A DNA stretch of 64,000 nt, from assembly GCA_000310025.1 (NCBI GenBank), contig FN649728.1, positions 6,234,489-6,298,488 on the forward strand, given 5' to 3'. Shown piece by piece: positions 43,672 through 55,500 of this stretch (position 1 is its first letter; every line of letters begins with the position of its first letter). Made by a program: the position numbers and the translations under genes. Under the pieces are notes generated by a model. The model was not told the DNA's origin. It did no database searches and worked only from the letters and a program-made list of their open reading frames with translations. Source of the DNA: Ectocarpus siliculosus (lineage: Eukaryota; Sar; Phaeophyceae; Ectocarpales; Ectocarpaceae).

Positions 43672-44369
43672 ACCGAAATGTCGGGCAATCTTCCAGTCAT
43701 AGCAAGCGTTGGGGCAGCAGTGAGGGGTGTGGAATGTACCCTTCTAATCAACTGCGATCCCTCGAACAGACAAGACCTGGACAATTCGAATAACGACTTG
43801 TCCATCGAGTCGAACCCAGCTCGAAGGGACACCGTGCACGTTGTGCCGGAACAAGCCCTCAAGCACACGCAGCGGCGTCCCTTGGTGTTTTCCCTTTCGT
43901 GCCGTGCTCAGAAGTTCTGGCTACGACGCACAGAGAGGGCGGAGCAAAGCACAGTTGAAGGGCGCGTGGGTGTAGACTTGGCAACTTGCTTGCTTTGGTA
44001 CACACCCCGGGGCGGAGTTCCCAAGGTGTAACGACAAAGGATATGTTACCTCTCCTCAAATTATACTCCGTGGGGCAAGTCCAACAAAGTAGAAAACACG
44101 ATCTCACAACGACTGGCTCCCCCAATCTTCAGACTCATGAGGTCGTCGAAGCCTGAAACGCCTTCGAATTGCTTCCTAGAGACACCCCCAGACACACGTC
44201 AATAGCGTTTAATGCAATCCGAGAGTATGAACTCAGCATCGTTTGGGGGGTGAGCAGTCAACTGTGTTGTGCCACAGCAGATGGTCGCGTAGCACGTACC
44301 TACGATATGCTAAGTACCGAAGATGCGACTTCACGGTCACAGCGGAGAAAAGACCCTATCCCCTATCCA

Positions 44370-46807
44370 ATATGAGAACGTCATGCCATGTGAAAACATT
44401 CGTATGCGGACAACTAGACACATACCCGAGCGTTCGCTTTCTCCGACGGCGAGCTGATCATCGGGGGGAAAGCCAACGTCATGGTTTCTGATCGTGCTTA
44501 CGAGATGGAGTCACGGAGACGGAAATATGACAGTGTCGATTATCAGCTCGCAATATCTGCAAGCCCGATTGCACCTACTTGCACGGTCACAGTAAGTGTG
44601 GATTACACGGTGTCCATGACAACAATATAAACGTAGTGCCGACGATACTTGCACCCGTATCATTCCAGACAACCTTTTATGGAATATGGGTTTTTAGGTG
44701 TTCGGAAACTGGGGGCGATGCAAGACCAAGAAAACACAGTATGTCGTCGTTTGCTTCTCTAGTGATTTTGTTTTAGAGAACAGGTCCGACAGCTGCTTGA
44801 CATCAATCAAACGGTCTATGAGACAGATGACACGGGGAACGACTGGCAGAGCAAAACGGTTAACTGTTCTGAGAGCGACTTTGCGTCTGACAATTTCGTG
44901 GGTGACAAGTCATCCCATGCATTCAGGGCAACAGACATGAGTCAAACACCTCCAGCAAACGGCTCGCTAGGATGCCTTTCTCCCGTAGCGTGACCTCTTG
45001 AATCTCTCCCAAGCATCCAAACACCTATACAACTCTGCCCAGGCAGGGAAATGTTCGCCCGGCGTCCGTGTTCTGATACCTACGATTTCGGTGATGTACA
45101 AGGTTGGAAGAAAACAACACATTCTTTGCTTGAGCGCACACGACATGCTGGGTTCTGTGGTATCGGTAGAGTATTCTTTCTTAAGCCTGCCTGGCTTAGT
45201 CACCGTTCGTATCTTCCATCCCACAGGAGATGCTGTGCTGGCTAGTTTGTGTGGCTAAAGACCCAGCATCACAGAAGTTGATAGAAGAGCAAGAGTTTGC
45301 GATGAATCGACGTTTTTTTTTACCGAATGTCCGCTTGACAATAGAGGGTGGGGCATTCAAAGACCTGAGGCATCCAAACAACGGTGGTCGTACCTGTGCC
45401 GATATGTTCCAAAGCGAATTGGCAAATCCGAGTAAGTGAGAGCCAACAGATCGATGTATCAGCAGGCCATCAAGCTGCCCCCAATATGGCGGGATACCGG
45501 ACACATGTGACCTTCCAAAGCTACCAATGCGGCAACCACTCCAAGCCACGCGGGGGACTGGCCTCTTGCGCTTGCCCAACGGCCCATCAACATTTGAGTG
45601 CAAAATCAGGACATACGTCTGCCGCCATGAACCTGCCCAGTGCCGGTAGACGGAGCTTTGATGCATGCGCGATGACGTCAACCACAACGAAATGACGACT
45701 GTAGCGTTAATGAGACATGTCAAACCATGACCACATTCCAAGTCGGGTAAATTCCGAACCGCACCAAAGCTTCCGCCATAATCTCGAGAGTGGTAGTCCA
45801 TCGAAGGGCTTGTTTGGTCGGGTTTGCCCAAATCTGTTTTCCGGAAGGGTTTCATGGTCATCTGACGAGGCCAGCGTCCGTTTTCGGTGTATGCCACGGT
45901 TCGGGGAAGCTTGCATCCCATTCATAGCGAACGTTCTCCAATCCTCAACCCACACCAAGCTATGCATTTCCATTTCCCTGTTCATGACCGTAAATACTCG
46001 GCCGACGTTTGTCATTCGACTGCATTTTCCCAAACCAAACACGGACGGACCATACGGTGCCTGGCTGAATCCTTTTCAAGTAACAAACGATAGTCATTTG
46101 CAGATGAAACAACTCTTCACCCTGCCTACCCATCGTTCCACCCCTTGTGTGTTTCCGGGTCAAAGAGAATGATGCACTTTTGGTGCTACAAAAAACTTCG
46201 GATAGTGTCACACGGTCTCTGTATCTGTAATTCCCACATTTTGGACTCACGCCTGAGGCGTGTTAGTGATAGTTCATGCAAGGTATGACAGAATGCCTCG
46301 ACGGTTGCATGTGAGAGATTACACATCCAAGGGACGGTCAGAGTTCAGGGTGTGCTGAAACGAAGTGAGTGAGCATCGACGAGCCAGAGATGCAGGCATG
46401 TCGCCAAGTTCTTCCGAAAACAAGAAAATACAGCAAAGCGCCTTGAGAAAGCGCCGGTGGGTGCGAGCGGTTTCGAAATCATTTTCTTCTTCATTCTGTT
46501 GTACAACCCCGTGAAAAATACACGTTCTGGTGCGCACTTACTTCCCGGATGCGGGCAAAGCAATCACATTTTTTGCTCATGTTTCGGCACATCAAACGTG
46601 CGAACTCAAAAAGGAACGTGGAGTAGCGAACGAACACCAAGAGGGCGTTTGAAAGGGCTGCAGTAATGGGGAAGAGACGGAACTGGGGATGAAGGAGCTT
46701 TCAAGTGTATCAGCTCGGGGCTGTAATGTTTTTGCGGGGTCTGCAGCGATCTGCGAGTGTTTCCAGCTAGGTGGAAATGCAAGCTTGATTGGGTCTTGCG
46801 AGTTCAT
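44370..46807 (-). pseudogene. family copy e
   Basis: Twin of copy d with a 241-codon minus frame at 45196-45921. About ten residue differences from d are scattered without a sign of strong constraint. Same blocks as in d. Confidence 0.5.
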
Positions 46808-48516
46808 GTGTTTGGCGGCCGTAGCTGGTGAGCTTCACTTTGTACAGTGTTTCCTACCAAGGTTGTGGCATTGGGAGATTTTGCCAGGGTTGCGCATGGG
46901 GCGCTTCTCGCCGGTTTGTGTATGTCGGGACCAAACACACCAATCGTATTTGGCGGCGGTGGCTGGTGAACTTCATTTTGGAACATCAGGATTGTCGCAT
47001 CGGGCTATTCACACATATTTATTTGTTCATGCCGGAACCAAGCACATAAATCGTGTTTGACGACCGTGGTTGGTAGCTTCTTGTTTCTGAACATGGATAT
47101 CTACCAGGGTCGTTGCATTGGGCGATTCACGCAGATCAGTTTATGCCGGGACCAAACACATGACTCGTGTCTAGGGGCCGTGGTCGGTGAGCTTGACCGG
47201 AACAGTGCTACGTACGATAATTGTCGCAGATTGACGCAGACTTGTGTATGCCGGCACCGGACGCATCAATCGTGTTTGACGGTCCAGGTCGGTGCTTCGT
47301 ACTGACCAGTGCTAACTAGCAGGGGTTCCGCAGTGGGCGACTCAAGCACATAATTTCTGCCGGGATCGTGATTGGCGACCGTGGTTGGTAGGCTTGTTGT
47401 TTTCGCAGCAGTACATACCAGAGTGTCGCATCGTGCGGTCTACGCAGCCCATTCTTTTGCGGGGACCACAAATATCACTTGTGCTTGGCGGTCATGAAGT
47501 TTGCGGCATATCACAGATGTCGCTTTGCACGGTTCACGCAGCCATGAATGCATCACGAGGAATAAAATCTAAGTAGGCGACGGAACTAAACACGTCTACA
47601 ATGTTTTGCAGATAGGGTGGGAGCGTTAGGTTTTCGAAGCGATGCCAACTGCGATGGTCGCGCTTTGATGATTCGCGCAGTCTTACCATCCATTCATATT
47701 GTGCTCGGTCAGTGTCTGCGGGAACAAGACACATCAATCGTGGCTGGCGGTGGTGCGGTAGTTGTTGCAACGATGTTGCCTACCGAGGCCGTCGCATTCG
47801 TGTGATTCCTGCAGACATGTCGACCAGAACTTGGTTGCCAGCATCTGCTTAGACCACCCAATCTAACGTGTCCCAGTCATATCATGGTGATTTCTGCGAG
47901 TGGTGATGGAGCTCAGGTTGAAAAACGCTGTCTAATGCGGCCAGCGCATTGGCAAAAAAAAAAAATCCGGCAATCATGGCAATCAAAATATGTTTTCAAC
48001 ATTGCCACTGCGAATCACATGAATTTGAATTTGATTGGCGACCATGATTTGTAGGCTTGGTTTCGAACAGTGCTGACAGGGTTTTCGCAGTGGGCGATTC
48101 ACGCGGATATATTATGCCGACAATCAAACACATGAGTTGTGAATGGCGGCCGTGGGTGTGGGCGTGTTCCTAGCAACAACAGTGCTTCCCGCGGTTGTCG
48201 CATTCGAGCGATTCTCACTATCCAGTAGAATCATGAACATGGTGTGGATTTGTCAGTATCCGCCAGGACAAAACAACCAACATTCGTTGTTGGTTCTGTG
48301 GTAGGGCTGCCTGTTTCATACAGTAGTGCCGTTCCTGCGGCCGCCGAGTTTGTGCGATTAGGCGGTTGGTCATGTACCTCGTGCAGATGATATGCAATCG
48401 GTATGTGCCGGGGCGAAATACATCAATCGTGTTTTGGTGGCCTGGTTTGGGGGGGCTTATTTCAACAGCACTACCCACATTTACACAGTCGGCATTCGTG
48501 CGATGCACGCACGAAA
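46807..48516. repeat. degenerate tandem array of about 110-bp units, second copy
   Basis: Same array as 40395-42100 with a few single-base differences and one small insertion near 48027. Confidence 0.75.
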
Positions 48517-48605
48517 TATTTAAATGCCAATTTTTCCGCTATTCGCGTGGACGAAACGCATCAACTCGGTTTCGTTTTGCTCTGTTGCTTGTTGTGAAAG
48601 GGAGC

Positions 48606-49306
48606 GCTTGCACACTCGCAGATGGCGATTGAATCGAGGTCACGCCTGGGCAGGGCGGCAGGACGCGGGCGGACCGGTGCGTGGGGATCGTGGCCGGCAA
48701 CGCCAGGTGTTTCCTTTCAGAAGCCATGACGGCGGATATGTCGGCCGGGTGCCCCACGCCGCGACCACGCCGCGACCGTCTTCATGGGAGCCAGGGCTTA
48801 CGCCCGCTCGGGGAGCAGCAAGGCGCCCGTGCCGTGCACGGTCTTCTCCGCGGACCGCAGACCGCGGCCCAGGGGCGGCGGTGGAATCAAAAGGATGTTA
48901 TTGAAGGGGTCGCCGAGAGCTGAGTGAATTAAAACACACGGCCGAATGAGGGCGGCCCGACGGCATGGCAATAAGGGCTGCAGCGAGATTTAAGGCACAA
49001 GCGAACTCAGACCTGATGGACGACCTCATCGGGTCCTCAATCGCGGAGCGGGGCAGCTGGTCGATGCGGCGGCGGTGTGTAGGAAGCCACCATTATCACC
49101 GCCGGGTGCCGATTATTCCTGCCGTCGTCACGCCGGAGTGGTCGGGGTTCCCCTCGTGCATCGCATCAGGCGATCCAAGAATCGGGATGAGGTTAACGAC
49201 CCATGATCGGGATACAGAGCAGACGGCGGAGCAGTTGCTCTGGTGGTGGCGCCGTTGTCATGTTGTGCAACGTTGCCCGATGACGCGCCGTTAACATCCT
49301 GTCTTA
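48606..49306. other. GC-rich island, second copy
   Basis: Same as 42190-42890. The bases at 48639-48646 differ in a cluster from the T run at 42223-42230, which suggests a local sequencing error or conversion in one copy. Confidence 0.4.
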
Positions 49307-49988
49307 GTTAAAGGTTGTGCAGTGCAAGTTCTGAAGTATGCCCAAGCCCGCGGAGCTTCGAGGCAAATAGTTACGAAATAGGGGTGAATCCCAGAAACTA
49401 ACGCGCGCTGCACCATTTAGCTAAGGATTTGGGAATTTGCTGTATATGGCTGTTGGGGGCAACACATTGGAACGAGTATCCCGAAGGGCGGGGAGATGAA
49501 GTCAGAAGGAATGTGTAGGAGCCGCCCACAGTAGAGGACTCGCAAGGGGTGTCCCGTTCGGTACGACATAGCGAGTCGGGAGGCAATCGGGGGAAAGCAC
49601 TGTGTGCGGTAGGTAGGCAGTAGCAGGACCTAATCCCACTGCACGAGTAGTGTCATGATGACCTCGATGTTGGCGAAGAAAATGGTAGGGTACCATTTTA
49701 GGGACTTGGTCATCTGAGACTACTGTGTGCAGTAAGATTGGTTCCCTCCACCGCAGGAGAGGGCACCCTCAGTTGCTGTTTGGAGGGAAGAGAGAGACAG
49801 CCTTTATTGGGAGAGAGGCAGAGGCACGATAGAAAGGCCGCAGAAACGCGTCTGCGGGAAATGTGCTCTCTGCCAGTTTGGTATCTCTTCCCTCGGGCGG
49901 TAGAAAATATTAATAAATGCAATTCGAAAGAGAACAATAAATCGTTGCTGTGAAGACGTTCTGATAGTGCAATACGCAGTGCTTGTAG

Positions 49989-50178
49989 TTTTACCACATT
50001 TTCGAGATCGGTGTGTTGGAGCAATTCAGGCCTGAGGGCGCGTTAGTCATGGTTCATGTAAGGTATGACAGAATGCCTTGACGGTTGAATGTTAGAAATG
50101 GCACATTCCAGGGACGGTCAGAGCCCGGCGTGTCGCTGGAACGAGGTGCAGAAGCATCGACTCCCAAGCCAGAGATGT
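49989..50178 (-). pseudogene. family copy fragment broken by an insertion
   Basis: Closely matches 25.88-26.07 kb and 54.69-54.88 kb, then stops after AGCCAGAGATG where the other copies continue. The terminal-inverted-repeat element lies immediately beyond. Confidence 0.5.
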
Positions 50179-50215
50179 GGTGCCGAGTTCCTCGACAGAC
50201 TGTTACCCTCTTACC

Positions 50216-51229
50216 TTCCTCTGTATCATAAGTCTGTGCCGTTATGTTTTTGCGCCCCCTTAACGGTGTCTGATCTGTTTTCCGATTTTGTCGTTGAATT
50301 CTCCGGCGTTTTTTGAGACAGAAAAACTTTTTCTTTTTTTCAGTTGGTGCTTGAACCATGCGGCTGAAAGGCCGGAGAACATTGAGTTGGCCCAAAAACG
50401 GCCATATTTTGACCATTTCCAGGTAGGGGGTGGGTGAGGCTAAACGCCTGTCCCGTCCCCAAAAACTCAAGAATTACCCCCACCCCAAAGATAACCCCCC
50501 TCCTATACTCCATCAGCCAAACGCGCCCCCCATATGTAACAGTGACCCCCCACACTCAAATCAAGATACTTAGGATTTACACACTAAAACCAAGACACTT
50601 GGAGGCCCCACACAAGAAACGAGACACTTGCAGGGCAACAAACGATAGTAGTGCCCGAACCCAACCCCCCCGTCCTACTCAACGATACGTGCCGCGTCCG
50701 CCAATAATCAAACAAGTAAGCGTGACCCCCCACAAAAACCAAGACAGTTTTGGTTCCACATCAAAACCAAGACACTTGGGGTTCCCACACCAAAACCAAG
50801 ACACTTGCGGGGTAAAACAAATGTCTGTTGCTATCGGGGGAAAACAAAGGGAAAAACTCGATTAGTCGTCCTCGCTGTCGCTGGGACTCGATGCCATCCA
50901 GGCGTAAGCCTTCTCAAAGCCTCCATATCGTATTTTACCACCCTCTCCAACGTCCCTTCCCTCTGTCGCTTTCTGACCCCGGTGTGTTCTACTGCGAAGT
51001 CGTAAAATTCTCAAAATACTTCTCAATTATTTATACCGAAATACGGCCAAAATGGGCATATTTTGACCTAATTTTAGTGTGTAACACGGTCTTCGATTAT
51101 AAGTTTTTTTTTTAGTCATCTTCGTATGCTCTTTGCCTTTCAACGCACCCGGTCAAAGGCTAAACGTCAACGTTTAAGTACCCCAACGACTGAACGCCCA
51201 TAACGGCACAGACTTATGATACAGAGGAA
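50216..51229. mobile_element. terminal-inverted-repeat element with internal minisatellite
   Basis: A perfect 31-bp inverted repeat (50216-50246 and 51199-51229, containing CTCTGTATCATAAGTCTGTG) bounds about 1 kb. No transposase frame is visible, so it is non-autonomous if mobile. Inside, a 29-bp unit CAAAACCAAGACACTTGGGG is repeated imperfectly between about 50565 and 50820, in a strand-asymmetric C/A-rich segment. Direct repeats containing GGCCATATTTTGACC-like sequence occur at about 50398 and 51052. The true ends may lie slightly outside the perfect repeat. Confidence 0.55.
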
Positions 51230-52500
51230 ATATACCCATACCCTTCGGCAACATCGCCGAGCACAAACTACAAAACATAATGGATTTATCCAGCAGCGAG
51301 AACACCTCAAGGAACACCAATCCCGCCCGGGCGAAGGACCTTAAGAGAGAAGGGCAATCTTGACGAATTTCATGTTTCCCCCGACTCCTCCGCCGAGAGG
51401 GGCAATAGGTCATCGTTACACGTCTGATCGATGTCCAACAATGGTCGGGTAGCGGGGAAAGGTGCGGACTGTCGTTTCCGATGAATCGTGAGACTCACAT
51501 TGGAGCCATATCACATAACAGGGAACACCCAACTCCGACGGCCAACCGGTCGGTGGGGTGAATTCAACCTCGCGCCTTCTCGTCGCGCCTACAAACGGAC
51601 AATGCTTCTGTTCATGCCCGGAGCTAGCTCGTAACACCTGTAAGCCAAAAACACCTTCTTGAATGAATCACAAAAAGTATGGTTTGGCGGGTTCTCGATG
51701 ACCAGAAGTAACCAAGTGACGCAAGTACCTGCCAATTGCTGGCTTCCGAGAAACTCCTATAGAGTGCGGTTGCGTGGGGAAGAACTCGGGAGGTTTGTTG
51801 GTGTATTGTACACAAGCTATCACAGGTGGTAGTCTCAGTGAAGAGTTCGACATCTGCTAGAAACCATTCACGGGCTTGTGAACATTCAGGACGTTTCGTA
51901 CTTCTGATGCAGCCTGGGGATGTGAAAAACACGACGTGTACTGGAAAAACTGCAAAAACTCCCCAGGTTCCTTGGAGAAGGACCAAAACTGGTCCATACC
52001 CGCCTTGACTCTTTCATCGACCTATGGCAACATTAGCACGTGGAAAACTTGACAAATCCCACACGGATGACTCTCTGTTCTCTGCGTAACGGCCTCCTCC
52101 TTAAGGCCCACAGGTAGCATGAACGCATCTCTCAAGCGAACGGTCACCTCGTGAACGGAGTTTGATCGCATCTGAGAGGCAAACCTCGTCCTTCTTGGCA
52201 CACAGACGACACAACGCAGAGGGTATGACCAATGTATCCTGCCGGTCCGCTCATCAGGAAGTCCTGTTTCCAAGGATTCCCCTTGCACCAACATTCGTGC
52301 AGGCGCCTTCTGACCTCTGCTCGCGGCACGTATCCAACACCGAACAGGATTATCCCGGGGCTAGCTCGCTTTGGTAATCTGCGTGGCAACTCTGGAAAAC
52401 AACGTGCGACGTGCCTAGGGTGCCCTTGAACAAGGCGATACATAGAAGGGACACACACGGTGGGTGCTATAGCTGCAGATCTATTCCTCCCCCGAGCCAA
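51230..52500 (-). pseudogene. N-terminal part of another family copy, LRR-like
   Basis: On the minus strand, about 52.02-51.9 kb reads DERVKAGMDQFWSFSKEPGE, clearly related to NERVKARMGQYSPFSEEPEA of copy g. About 52.33-52.42 kb aligns weakly with the LRR exon of 18.2 kb and its acceptor side (CTAG, then a 72-nt-like segment), so a decayed LRR exon is possible. The order LRR then SFSKEP fits the 35.9-kb arrangement. Confidence 0.4.
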
Positions 52501-52509
52501 AGACAGACA

Positions 52510-55500
52510 TGTCGGAAATGCCCCAGTTTCACCAGTATCGTCGCTTGCAACATACGATGAACCATGAGGTTCTCCGTACAGACCAAAGGTGTACCAAAAA
52601 GACTTTCCGTCGGCCAAATGACCGTGGGGGGCGAAATCAACCTAGTGCGTTCTGGTGGTTGTTACACGATTAAGTCGCGGAGAACGAAATCTGTTGGTGT
52701 AGGTGTTCAGTTCGCACCATCAGCACGCGGGAAAGCACCTCCTTGCACGGCTCAAAGAAAGCATGGTTTGCAGTGTGTCCATGAGAATATCAAAACGAGG
52801 TGCCGAAGATGCTTGCAAATATATACTTACAGAGAACCGTCCACGGAATGTGGAATCTTCGTAGGTGTCCGGAATCGGGAGGGGATGGAAGATGAAGAGA
52901 AACAACGCACGTTGTCGTAATATTGCGTCCCGACAACTGAAAAAAATAAAAACACCCAAAACAAAACACACCCAACGTATTATTGTTCATTGAAGCAATG
53001 TAACAAGTAACGAAACGAAAGCACTTTTTCCCACGTTTGTTGTTGCTCGAGGCTCTAGCGCCGAGTGCATACCGTAATATCCTTTGAGTTAGCCCCCCAT
53101 CATGAGTTAGCCCGACCCTCCCAAAAACCGCCATGGTATTGTAGCACAAAAACGTTTGAGTTAGCCCCGGGGTTACCGGAGTTTTTTTTTTGTTTTCGCC
53201 CCGCTACCTTTGGGTTAGCCCCGGGTGTTCTTGCTCTGGTGTTTTTTTCTCAGCGAACAGGCCCCACAGCTGCGAACAAAAGAAACAACCGCCCATGGGA
53301 CAGATGTCACGGGTAGCGACCGGCAGAGAAGAATGTCAAACTGTGCTGACGCCACTTTTATATCATTGTCGGCGACATACATGAGTCCAGACACCTCCAG
53401 CACCTGGTTCACCGAGGCGCAACCTCCGGTAGTAGCGGAATCTCTTGAATCTGTCACGAGCATTCAAACAGAACAAAACACCTCTGCTCGGGAGGGGATT
53501 TGTTCGCCGACGTCCGTGTTCTGCGTGCTCTTTTACCTCCAAGACTACTTGTACACCTGCTTTTGGACATTCACACGCTTGGGAGAAATCAACACATGCT
53601 ATGCTTGACGGGCGTATACCATCTGCTGGAATCTGTGGTATCGGGGTATTTTTCTCCCTTCAACCGGCTGGGCATAGCGACCGTTCCCAGAGGAGATACC
53701 CTTCTCACGACTTTGTGTGTCATCGTACTGAATCACAGATGCTGATGCACGAGCAAGAGTGTGCGATGAATCGACGTTTGTTCTGACCGAATGCCCGCTT
53801 GAAAACGCCACCCATGGAACGAGGGTGGACATGAAAAGGCTTGGGGCATCCAAACCACGCAGGCAGCACATGGTGCCGATACGTTACAAAATAAAGCCAC
53901 CAATCCAAGTAAGTGAGGGCCTCAACACGAATGTATCATCAGACCATCAAGCTGCGGTGGATACCGCAGGACACCGGACACTTGTGACCTATGCGACAAC
54001 CATTCGAAGCCAAGCGGGGGACCGGCCTCTTGCGCTTGCCCAACGGTAGATACGGAATCACAATGAGGTGATACGTCATCCGGCATAAACCTGCCCGGTG
54101 TCGGTAGGTGAAGCTTTCATACTTGAGCGATGAGGCCAGCGACGACGAAATGGCGACTGTAGTTCACTGCTTACACACGTCAAACCGGGGCCACATTCCT
54201 TGTCAAGAAAGGTCCAACCCGCGGCAATGCGTTCCACGATGTTGTAGTGCCGAGAGTGGTAGTCCGTCGAAGGGCTTGCTTGGTCGTTTGTGCCCAAATC
54301 TGTTTTGCGGAAGGGTTTCACTGGCATCTGACGAGGCCACCGTCCGTTTTCCGTGTATGCCACATTTCGGGGTAGCTTTCATCCCATTGTATAGCACAAG
54401 TTCTCAACTCAAAAAGCAAGGTACAGTTATGCATACATTTCCCTGCTCATGGTGGAAATTACTCGGCTAAAGTTTGTTTGCCATTCGTCTGCACTTTCCC
54501 AATCCAATACACGGACGGACTTACGCTGTCCAGCTGAAACCTGTTCAAGTAGGAAACGATAGTCAATCGCAGATGAAACAACTCTTCACCGCCGTACCAG
54601 TTGTTTCACACGTTGTGTTTCAGTGTCAAAGAACGTGATGCAAATCGTTGCTGTGAAGCAGTTCGGATAGTGCAGTACGCAGTGCTTGTAGTTCCCACAT
54701 CTTCGAGACCAGGTTGTTGGAGCAAGTCAGGCCTGAGGGCGCGTTAGCCACGGTTCATGCAAGGTTGATAGAATGCCTTGACGGTTGCATGTGAGAGATT
54801 GCACATTCCAGGGACGGTCAGAGCCCGGCGTGTCGCTGGAACGAGGTGCATAAGCATCGACGCCCAAGCCAGAGATGCAAGCATGTCGCCGACTAATTCC
54901 GAAAAATAGGAAATACAGCAAAGGGCCTTGAGTAAGCGCCGCGGGGGTGCGAACAATTTCGAAATCATTTCCTCTTGATTCTATTGCACAACCGCGGTGA
55001 AAATGTTCAACGTTCTGGTGCGCGGACTTACGTCCCGGATGTGGAAAAAGCAATCACATTCCTTGCTCATGTTTCGGCGCATCACCCGTACGAACTCAAG
55101 AAACAACGTGCGGTAGCCAACAAACATCAACAGGGCGTTTGAAAGGGCTGCAGTAATGGGGAAGAGACTGAGCTGAGGGTAAAGGAGCTCTGAAGTGTAT
55201 CAGCTTGGGACTGTAATGTTTCTGCGGGGTCTGCAGCGGTCTGCGAGCGTTTCCAGCTATATAGGTGAAATGCAATCTTGGTTGAAACTTTGCGAGGTTA
55301 TCGAGGACGACGGCAACCGGCGTTGATGCCTGCCGGAAACTTTGCTTGCAGTAATCACTTTACCAGTATTTATTTTCTCTCGTTGTGCCGAATTCTGGAC
55401 CCCTCTCTATCTTTCCACTATTTATCGGCGCTATTCTCGTGAAGCCCGGAGGAAGCACAACGTGCCCTGAGGTAGGGTGGGCACAAGTGACTTCTGTATT

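Larger units (their letters stand above)
43672..49988. repeat. 6.3-kb tandem duplication, unit 2
   Basis: Second copy of 37242-43571. It begins directly after the gap at the base corresponding to 37242 and ends where unit 1 ends (CAGTGCTTGTAG), after which sequence continues into another family copy. Confidence 0.9.

Noticed and set aside
37000-50000. Retroelement or virus-like interpretation of the repeated units
   Set aside because: No reverse transcriptase, integrase, capsid or long terminal repeat signature was seen; the repeats are segmental duplications of host-like sequence.
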